Positions 1-4,953 of a DNA stretch of 6,534 nucleotides are shown piece after piece. This stretch comes from Candidatus Melainabacteria bacterium. GTDB lineage: Bacteria; Cyanobacteriota; Vampirovibrionia; Obscuribacterales; Obscuribacteraceae. Location of the stretch: contig JACMKL010000354.1 in the NCBI GenBank assembly GCA_014380105.1, positions 1-6,534 of the forward strand. The letters run 5' to 3'. How positions within the stretch are numbered: position 1 is the stretch's first letter; the number at the start of each line of letters is the position of its first letter. The notes below the pieces were generated by a model, which saw only the letters and a list, made by a program, of their open reading frames with translations, was not told where the DNA came from and did no database searches. The position numbers and the translations under genes are program-made.

Positions 1-627
1 GGAGCTCATCAAAGCTTGATCGGCAGGGTGCACCCAGTCGGTCCAAAACGATGGCGATTCAGGTGTGGGAGTAATACCTGTATATTCGATGAATTGTCGA
101 TTACCGTAGAGGACCTGCCCGTCTGCGGTTACAACATTGACTAATTGAGGAAGATTTTCTGCAAGCAGCTGAAATCTTGACTCTTCAAGCATTAGACGAG
201 TTTCAGTAATTTTCTCTTCCGAGAGATTGATGAAATAGCATAAAACTTCTTCTTTACTGTCAGGCAATGTGACAACGCCCACCAGTAGAGGGACGCGGGT
301 GCCATTCTTATGATTGATTTCTTTCGGGAATGGACCGGCTTTGCCAGTCTTCATCAATTCAGCTATCGCACCCTGATCGGCGAAAGTGTGCTCAGGTGGC
401 GTAATTTCATTCCAGCGGATTGTTCCACTTTCCAATTCTTCTCGAGAATAGCCGAACATCTCCACACAGGCTTGATTTACTTCATAAAAACGACCGTGGA
501 TGTCACAGCGCGCAAAGGCAAGCAGGTTCGCGTCAACAAACCTCTGAAGGGCACGTACGTCTGACATCAAGTGTTTGGAAAGGTCGAAGGGGATCGACAC
601 GCTGTCCGCTTGACCGGAAGATGACAT
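1..627 (-). CDS. PAS-domain sensor/signalling protein, N-terminal part (runs off left edge)
   Basis: Reading the minus strand from an ATG at 627 gives 209 uninterrupted residues that continue past base 1, so the C-terminus is missing. Residues about 25-137 form one PAS domain. It has the typical core DIHGRFYEVN, then the helix FGYSREELESG, then the later strands around KNGTRVPLLVGVV and VLCYFINLSEEK. Residues 138-150 are a helical linker (EEKITETRLMLEES). A second PAS domain begins at about 148 (LLAENLPQLVNVVTADGQVLYGN) and reaches the WTDWVHPADQ motif at the edge. No signal peptide or membrane segment is visible, so a cytoplasmic protein is likely. In known families, tandem PAS domains of this kind usually precede a histidine kinase, GGDEF/EAL or other output domain; which one is present cannot be told here. 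The ATG at 627 is chosen for the AGGAG 11 bases upstream. An in-frame TTG at 657 would add ten residues, and a TGA at 687-685 closes the frame further upstream. The gene is divergent from the module protein to its right. Confidence 0.88.
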   Translation of the reverse strand, partial: MSSSGQADSVSIPFDLSKHLMSDVRALQRFVDANLLAFARCDIHGRFYEVNQACVEMFGYSREELESGTIRWNEITPPEHTFADQGAIAELMKTGKAGPFPKEINHKNGTRVPLLVGVVTLPDSKEEVLCYFINLSEEKITETRLMLEESRFQLLAENLPQLVNVVTADGQVLYGNRQFIEYTGITPTPESPSFWTDWVHPADQALMSS

Positions 628-638
628 CTGAAGGAGGA

Positions 639-643
639 CTCCT
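639..643 (-). promoter_or_regulatory. ribosome binding site of the PAS gene
   Basis: AGGAG on the minus strand lies 11 bases before the ATG at 627. The spacing is slightly long, but this is the only good Shine-Dalgarno match near the start, and it supports ATG 627 over TTG 657. A CTCCT follows directly, so the site sits in a small self-complementary stretch; the loop would be too tight for a stable hairpin. Confidence 0.45.
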
Positions 644-668
644 AAATTCGCTAGCAATCTGGCTCGAA

Positions 669-677
669 AGAATATCA
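669..677 (-). promoter_or_regulatory. possible extended -10 promoter of the PAS gene
   Basis: The minus strand reads TGATATTCT, an extended -10 pattern (TG, one base, then a hexamer matching TATAAT at four of six positions). It would place transcription start near base 662, giving a leader of about 35 bases before the ATG at 627. No matching -35 hexamer is seen at 17 bases. This is a pattern match only. Confidence 0.2.
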
Positions 678-795
678 CACTTTCTCATGACATCCAGCCT
701 AATCGAATGAAGACAAGACGTTTATGAATTAGAATTCGATAAGAGTACCTGAACAGTTGACGCATTTACGCCTCTAAATGTAGTACCAGATACGG

Positions 796-804
796 TGCTA
801 TACA
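796..804 (+). promoter_or_regulatory. possible extended -10 promoter of the module-protein gene
   Basis: TGCTATACA fits the extended -10 form (TG, one base, TATACA, four of six positions matching TATAAT). Transcription would begin near 811, about 100 bases before the preferred ATG at 911. No -35 match is seen at the usual distance. An alternative is TTGACA at 881-886 with TATATG at 908-913, but that 21-base spacer is too long for a normal promoter and would only serve the ATG at 944. Confidence 0.25.
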
Positions 805-910
805 GCATTGCCTTAGCATCCACAGTTAAGTGTCGACGCTCCGTCTGATAAGCTGTTATTATGTGGAGTTTTTGACGGTCTTGACAGGACCGTTTACCTT
901 TCTGTCCTAT

Positions 911-2338
911 ATGGAGTCGCTTACTTTGCCTGAAGACGACAGAATGATAAAAGTCGGTGACATGCTTGTGAGAGCTGACGTTGTTTCGTCTTCAGATATT
1001 ACAGAAGCAATTCAAGTGTCCAAACGATTAAACATCCCAATCGGGAGAGTTTTGATCTCCTCTGGCTGCGTGACTGAGAAATTACTCCATTCAGCTCTCG
1101 ACCTTCAATCATTGATTCGCGATGGCGAAATTCAGTTGGAATCAGCAGTGAAAGCTTTGAAGCGAATTGAAAAGTCTGGCTCGTCTGTTCAGGATGCGCT
1201 CGACCAATTGGATTTCAGACCTACTTACGGAAAGGGAAAAAATAATCTGGTTGATCTTTTGATCGATTCGAATCTCGTTAGCGAAGAGCAAGTCGATGAC
1301 GCGCTCAAGACTAGTTTTGAGCATGGCACACCATTGGGAAGCACTCTGGTGTTTCAAGGTGCACTCTCGCCTAACTTTTTCCCAAGCATCAGCGCTATTC
1401 AGGCGAAGGTCGCTAAAGGCGAACTCAATCACGCCGATGCAATCAATGAATTGCAAGCAGCCTTCTCTTTATGGATGAAGGCAGGAGACCAAACAAAGCA
1501 GCAAGCGCTCAGAACCAATGATGATGTTGCTGATGAAATCGTTAATCTGCAAAGAGCGTTGCAAGCAGACGCTAAGGTAGCTGCAGCTCCGCATGCCGAT
1601 GCCCTTGAGGAGCTAATAAAGAAAACGCCGAAGGCAAAGAAAAAAGAGAGCAAAGAAGAGAAAATTTCAAAATTAAGCGTATTCGAGGAAACGGGCGACG
1701 TCTCCGCTCTAGTCAATGCCATACTCGAAAGTGCTCCGGATGCAAGTGTCTTAGAAGATGCTAAACCGGAGACTGTGGTTGAAACTATCAATGCAGCGCA
1801 AAAAAGCGCCGAGATAAAAACCGATGTAGAAGTAAAATTAGAAGAAGAAAAAACTCCATCGACAGTTTCTTCAGAAAAAACTCCGGTCACACCACAGAAA
1901 CACCCTAAGCGCGAACAGGTTGCAGCGAAAGCACCACGCTCGGGTGGTCGCCTCGTCGATTTACTTAGTGCATCTGGACTGTTAAACCAGGAAGATTTAT
2001 CGGTTGCCTACCAAGTCATGCTCACCGACAGTCATCGAAGCGCATCTTTTTTGGTTGACTCCGGATTGATCTCAGAATCAGCTCGACGCAACGCGGAAAG
2101 ATGCCACAACCTCGTAAAACGAGGTCGTCTCAGCCCAGAACAAGCAATCAGTGCGCTCAAGTCGAGCTCTGCCAACGATGTTTCCCTGCGCGACGCGCTC
2201 ACAGAGCAAGGTGTTACCGTACCGATCAAATTAGAGCGCGATTGGCAAACTGGAATTGCTGCAGGGGTCGTGGGTGGTTTTTTGGCAGCTCTCTTCAGTG
2301 TTTTTCTGACAATTTTGAGATTGCTAAAGAAGAAGTGA
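911..2338 (+). CDS. tail-anchored protein with three GspE-N/MshEN-like modules, no ATPase domain
   Basis: This gene encodes about 475 residues from the ATG at 911. Three diverged copies of one helical module are visible at residues 14-101, 112-185 and 347-434. Each holds two motifs of about 24 residues on the pattern xhGxxLhxxGhhxxxxhxxAhxxQ (clear examples at 43-66 and 141-164), then a helical hairpin around (R/K)xGxhxxxxAhxxL. This resembles the N-terminal domain of type II secretion and type IV pilus assembly ATPases, some of which (MshEN) bind cyclic di-GMP. No Walker A or other ATPase sequence follows. Residues 186-346 are a charged, Ala/Lys/Glu/Pro-rich linker. Residues about 447-471 are one hydrophobic membrane segment ending in RLLKKK, suggesting a C-terminal anchor with the modules in the cytoplasm. 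The start is uncertain: the frame extends to GTG 830, and ATG 944 (with GAAG eight bases upstream, starting MIKVGDML) is nearly as good as 911. The function is unknown; a protein-protein or nucleotide-sensing scaffold at the membrane is my inference. Confidence 0.85.
   Translation: MESLTLPEDDRMIKVGDMLVRADVVSSSDITEAIQVSKRLNIPIGRVLISSGCVTEKLLHSALDLQSLIRDGEIQLESAVKALKRIEKSGSSVQDALDQLDFRPTYGKGKNNLVDLLIDSNLVSEEQVDDALKTSFEHGTPLGSTLVFQGALSPNFFPSISAIQAKVAKGELNHADAINELQAAFSLWMKAGDQTKQQALRTNDDVADEIVNLQRALQADAKVAAAPHADALEELIKKTPKAKKKESKEEKISKLSVFEETGDVSALVNAILESAPDASVLEDAKPETVVETINAAQKSAEIKTDVEVKLEEEKTPSTVSSEKTPVTPQKHPKREQVAAKAPRSGGRLVDLLSASGLLNQEDLSVAYQVMLTDSHRSASFLVDSGLISESARRNAERCHNLVKRGRLSPEQAISALKSSSANDVSLRDALTEQGVTVPIKLERDWQTGIAAGVVGGFLAALFSVFLTILRLLKKK
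950..2212 (+). repeat. three diverged copies of a GspE-N-like coding module
   Basis: The module is repeated at protein level at 950-1213, 1244-1465 and 1949-2212; I saw no matching DNA-level identity. Aligned anchors are VGDMLVRADVVSSSDITEA, LVDLLIDSNLVSEEQVDDA and LVDLLSASGLLNQEDLSVA for the first motif. For the second they are PIGRVLISSG, PLGSTLVFQG and SASFLVDSGL. For the hairpin they are IRDGEIQLESAVKAL, VAKGELNHADAINEL and VKRGRLSPEQAISAL. Copies 1 and 3 share a further ending, SVQDALDQLDF and SLRDALTEQGV, which copy 2 lacks. The low identity points to an old duplication. Confidence 0.75.
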
Positions 2339-2497
2339 TATGGTGCATTAAGACACAAATGCACAACACCTCAAAAAAACGCTATATAAAGAATAATCGG
2401 GGGCTGATTATCAGCCGCAATTGCCTGAGATCAGCGCAAGTGCAATTTGGGGATACTTTGGGAATAATAGAAGCAAATCCTAGTGGAGGAATTTACT
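2339..2497. promoter_or_regulatory. intergenic region with ATCAGC half-sites (possible operator)
   Basis: Bases 2402-2416 read GGCTGATTATCAGCC, a 15-base perfect inverted repeat around a central T. A third copy of the half-site ATCAGC starts at 2430, exactly 20 bases after the one at 2410. Both are followed by similar sequence (CGCAATTGC and GCAAGTGC). Two helical turns of spacing and one palindrome are what a repressor or activator site would show. No strong promoter hexamers can be assigned: TATAAA at 2385-2390 has no good -35. A 7-base hairpin (GTGCATT/AATGCAC, 2343-2364) follows the upstream stop codon but lacks a T tract. Confidence 0.35.
2485..2490 (+). promoter_or_regulatory. ribosome binding site that sets the GTG start at 2498
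   Basis: GGAGGA lies seven bases before GTG 2498, an optimal Shine-Dalgarno sequence and spacing. It overlaps the earlier in-frame GTG at 2483, which has no such site of its own, so the shorter reading is preferred. Confidence 0.8.
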
Positions 2498-2908
2498 GTG
2501 GCCGATGAGAACCCCACACCCAACAGCTCGGGTGGAGCGGCAACCGATTCAAAACACTTACGCGCCAGTTTCTGGGGCAATTTATCTTCAGCGGCTGGTC
2601 ACATCAAACAAGCTACCCACACGGAAAGCTCGCGACTGCGCGGCTCTGATTACGTGTCGGTAATTAGCTTTCCTCTTGCTGCAATACTTTTGGCTTCGTC
2701 TCAGTTTATTCCGAACGGAACCACATTTAGACCGTGGTTCGTTCTATTCCTGTTAATGTCGCTTCTTTATTTTATTGCTACACGCATTGGCGTCGTCAAA
2801 AGTTTTACGCCCAGACAAGCTCACTTAGTATGGATGATGATTGTTGCAACCTTCATTGCAGGCTCAGTCTTTAGTTTGTTCGTATTTGAAATTTTGAGAG
2901 TGCTGTAG
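2498..2908 (+). CDS. small integral membrane protein with three predicted membrane segments, unknown function
   Basis: The protein has 136 residues from GTG 2498. The N-terminal 50 residues are hydrophilic and rich in Ser, Ala, Asn and Thr (ADENPTPNSSGGAATDS). They include a possibly amphipathic stretch, ASFWGNLSSAAGHIKQA, at 23-39. Three hydrophobic segments follow at about 52-71, 78-98 and 108-132. Basic residues around 96-106 (TRIGVVKSFTPRQ) lie between segments 2 and 3, and the positive-inside rule would put that loop in the cytoplasm. I recognise no family, motif or catalytic residue. The gene is co-directional with the tail-anchored module protein 159 bases upstream and converges with the TPR gene, whose stop lies 13 bases past its own. 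A partnership with the module protein is possible from position and membrane location only. It is probably transcribed from its own promoter, given the palindrome upstream. Confidence 0.8.
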   Translation: MADENPTPNSSGGAATDSKHLRASFWGNLSSAAGHIKQATHTESSRLRGSDYVSVISFPLAAILLASSQFIPNGTTFRPWFVLFLLMSLLYFIATRIGVVKSFTPRQAHLVWMMIVATFIAGSVFSLFVFEILRVL

Positions 2909-2921
2909 CTCGTAGCCGCAA

Positions 2922-4778
2922 CTATTTGTCGCTGCCTGATGTTTCTTTCTCAGTTTTTTGAAGCTCAGCAATTTCTTTGGACAGCTCTGCAGCTTCCTCT
3001 CTATCGCCGTTTCTAAGTAAAAGATCCTGCGCTTGCATAAGGTCAGAAATCGCTCTGCGATGCTTGCCCGTAGTAGCGAGCAAGCGTCCGCGTTTTAAAA
3101 ATGGATGTGCGTTGGAGCCATCCAGACGTATTGATTCACCATACTCTTGCAGCTCTTCTTCAAATTTCCCTTGTGAATGAAAAACCTGTGCTTTCCCTTC
3201 GTGAGAGCCTTTTAGCCAGGGATTGAGCGTTATTGCTTGATCGAAATCTATCAATGCGTCATTTGCTTTTCCTGTTTTTAGTTTCAGAATTCCGCGATGC
3301 ATAATCGCAACCGCATTGAAACGATCTAGTTCGATCGCGCGGTTGTAATCCTTCATCGCTTCTTTGTGCTTACTTAGCTCAGTGAGTGCGTTTCCTCTCA
3401 AAACAAAAATTTCTGCATCATTGGGATTTTCTTTTGCCCAAACGTTGTAATCTTCCAATGCCTCTTTGACTTGACCAACCTGATGGCGTGCTTGTCCACG
3501 TCTGAGATGCACCGCCCGCAGTGACGAATTTAGTTTGATTGCCTGGTCGTAATTTCGAAGCGCGTCTTCCAACATGCCAATTTTATGTTGCGTTATTGCC
3601 TTATTGAAAATGCAGTTGGACATTCTGGGATTGATCTGCAAAGCCGCATCAAAGCTAGAGATTGCACTTTCATATTCGCCCATTTCATCAAGCACAAGTC
3701 CACGATTGTTGTAAGTTTCTGATTCCATTGGGGCAAATTTTATCGCTGATTCGAAATCGTCCAGAGCTTGCTGCATGTCTCGCTTGGAAGAAGTACCATG
3801 CAATAGTCCACGCATACTAAAAGCGCGCCAGTATTTTGCATTGATCGCAATTGCTGCATTAAAATCTTTAAGCGCGAGGTCAAAATAGTTTTTGTGATAG
3901 AACGCAATTCCTCTATCGGTGAGGATGCGGACATCGCCTTCCTGTCTGGCTAATGCTTTTGCAAGATCCGAAAGTGCCTGGTCAAAATCACCCTTACGCA
4001 AAAAAGCCAATCCGCGCATGTGATAAGGAGTACCTGATTTAGGATCCGAATCAACGCACAAATTGTAATCAGAAATCGCCTGCTCAAAACGATTATTCTC
4101 CATGTGCGCATTTGCTCTCTCAAAATAAGCTGCGAGAAATTTCGGATTTACTTTAATTGATTTCGTAAGTGAGTCAACGGCATTTTCGTACTGTCTCAAA
4201 TCGCTATACAGAAGCCCTTTCTGGTAGTGCGCCTGATGATATTTCGAATCAATTCCTAAAACTTTATCGAAATCAGACAGTGCTTTATCGAGTTGATTAT
4301 TCAGGCGGTGTGCAATGCCACGACTCTGATAACCTTCAATAGAATCAGGTTTTGATGCGACAACTTTATTGAGATCCTCAATTGCCTTCTCATAGTCTTT
4401 CAACATGATCGACGCTGCACCGCGATCCAAATAAATGTGATACGCCGGAAATTCATCCGGTTTTAGTTTTAGTGCTTGCGTGTAATCCTCAACGGCCAGG
4501 TCATAATGACCCCTCTCCGAGTATGCGTCAGCGCGTGTCATGTAGACACGAAAATTGGAGCTATCAAAAGTTATGTACTTACTGAGGTCACTCAGAGCCT
4601 GATCTGTGTTTCGCAACTTGAAATGCGCCAGTCCCCGACCTTTCCAACTGGGAGCATGATTGGGCGCTGACTTGATGATCGAGGAAAATTCGTCTATGGA
4701 CGCGTCATATTTGCCGAAGAGGTAGTAGAGCCACCCCTTGGCCTGCCGAATTAAAATTGTCGGAGCGAAAGTTGCCAT
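2922..4778 (-). CDS. tetratricopeptide repeat protein of about 17 TPR units
   Basis: The gene encodes 618 residues. From about residue 8 to 595 the protein is a nearly unbroken series of 34-residue TPR units with the 'RG' consensus (xxxxxRGxAxxxxGxxdxAlxDfxxAIxlxPxx); examples are RGIAHRLNNQLDKALSDFDK and NNRGLVLDEMGEYESAISSF. Two units carry small insertions (YHIYLDRGAAS, and HGTSSKRDMQQA). The tail, EAAELSKEIAELQKTEKETSGSDK shortened, is charged and helical. There is no signal peptide, membrane segment or enzymatic domain, so it is probably a cytoplasmic superhelical scaffold that binds other proteins; the partner cannot be named. ATG 4778 has no clear Shine-Dalgarno sequence. No other ATG, GTG or TTG lies between it and an in-frame TGA near 4853, and the first TPR starts within ten residues, so the start is reasonable. 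It is divergent from the GH15 gene and convergent with the small membrane gene. Confidence 0.93.
   Translation of the reverse strand: MATFAPTILIRQAKGWLYYLFGKYDASIDEFSSIIKSAPNHAPSWKGRGLAHFKLRNTDQALSDLSKYITFDSSNFRVYMTRADAYSERGHYDLAVEDYTQALKLKPDEFPAYHIYLDRGAASIMLKDYEKAIEDLNKVVASKPDSIEGYQSRGIAHRLNNQLDKALSDFDKVLGIDSKYHQAHYQKGLLYSDLRQYENAVDSLTKSIKVNPKFLAAYFERANAHMENNRFEQAISDYNLCVDSDPKSGTPYHMRGLAFLRKGDFDQALSDLAKALARQEGDVRILTDRGIAFYHKNYFDLALKDFNAAIAINAKYWRAFSMRGLLHGTSSKRDMQQALDDFESAIKFAPMESETYNNRGLVLDEMGEYESAISSFDAALQINPRMSNCIFNKAITQHKIGMLEDALRNYDQAIKLNSSLRAVHLRRGQARHQVGQVKEALEDYNVWAKENPNDAEIFVLRGNALTELSKHKEAMKDYNRAIELDRFNAVAIMHRGILKLKTGKANDALIDFDQAITLNPWLKGSHEGKAQVFHSQGKFEEELQEYGESIRLDGSNAHPFLKRGRLLATTGKHRRAISDLMQAQDLLLRNGDREEAAELSKEIAELQKTEKETSGSDK
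2994..4757 (-). repeat. array of about 17 TPR units within the TPR gene
   Basis: The units follow one another at a 34-residue period, or 37 and 36 residues in units 4 and 10, with no linkers. Position 7-8 is usually Arg-Gly or a conservative change, position 20 is Ala, and units end in Pro or Ser/Asn plus a polar residue. The first unit (ILIRQAKGWLYYLFGKYDAS) is the most diverged at its start. Unit 17 has a longer last helix and probably acts as the cap. The repeat is at protein level; I did not see near-identical DNA copies. Confidence 0.85.
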
Positions 4779-4809
4779 TAAAAGGCTACCGGTTTTGCCA
4801 GACTGTTTA

Positions 4810-4818
4810 ATTATCGCA
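4810..4818 (-). promoter_or_regulatory. probable extended -10 promoter of the TPR gene
   Basis: The minus strand reads TGCGATAAT: the TG extension plus GATAAT, five of six positions matching the -10 consensus. A TTGTGA lies 15 bases upstream (4831-4836), a short spacer, but an extended -10 depends less on -35. Transcription would start near 4803, giving a leader of about 25 bases before ATG 4778, which is a sensible length. Confidence 0.4.
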
Positions 4819-4941
4819 CCGTCTGAGCGTTCACAAGTTAAACGCGTCAGTCAATTCTTTAGTTTCCATCCTTCCACTATGAATTCTAGTGACCGTTTTA
4901 GGTTGGTTACAGGTGGCATAAGGCTTATGGAAAGAAAGCAA

Positions 4942-4946
4942 TGAGG
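4942..4946 (+). promoter_or_regulatory. ribosome binding site of the GH15 gene
   Basis: TGAGG ends seven bases before ATG 4954, a normal Shine-Dalgarno spacing. The TGA within it is also an in-frame stop, so the gene cannot begin further upstream except at TTG 4948. Confidence 0.6.
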
Positions 4947-4953
4947 TTTGAGA

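Larger units (their letters stand above)
628..910. other. divergent intergenic region between PAS and module-protein genes
   Basis: This stretch of about 280 bases separates two divergent genes. It holds the leader of the PAS gene and weak promoter-like sequences facing right: TGCTATACA at 796-804 and TTGACA at 881-886. The frame of the right-hand gene stays open back to a GTG at 830, but that start has no ribosome binding site, and the 27 extra residues look like unconstrained sequence. I see no RNA gene, long repeat or terminator hairpin with a T tract. Confidence 0.5.
4779..4953. other. divergent intergenic region between TPR and GH15 genes
   Basis: These 175 bases must contain the start signals for both divergent genes. 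On the minus strand there is a good extended -10 for the TPR gene at 4810-4818. On the plus strand the only candidates for the GH15 gene are weak (TATGAA at 4878-4883; TTGGTT at 4903-4908 with a poor -10). No clear palindrome or RNA element stands out. Confidence 0.45.

Noticed and set aside
310..710. Two overlapping plus-strand open frames of 84 and 96 codons
   Set aside because: They lie opposite the minus-strand PAS gene, whose protein sequence is clearly domain-like; the plus-strand products resemble nothing and have no ribosome binding sites.
881..913. TTGACA with TATATG as a sigma-70 promoter
   Set aside because: The spacer is 21 bases, well outside the usual 16-18, and a start here would exclude the preferred ATG at 911; kept only as a remark.
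1142..2364. Several minus-strand and out-of-frame open frames within the module-protein gene, including a 153-codon Ser/Ala-rich one at 1429-1890
   Set aside because: They are antisense reflections of the Ala/Glu/Lys-rich coding strand, with low-complexity products and no start signals.
2343..2364. Hairpin GTGCATT/AATGCAC after the stop of the module protein as an intrinsic terminator
   Set aside because: The stem is only seven base pairs with an eight-base loop and is followed by an A-rich, not T-rich, sequence on the coding strand.
3320..3345. CGATCGCG near 3331 as a cyanobacterial HIP1 site (GCGATCGC)
   Set aside because: The octamer is shifted and does not match HIP1, and I noticed no true HIP1 copies in the window, so it does not support a typical cyanobacterium.
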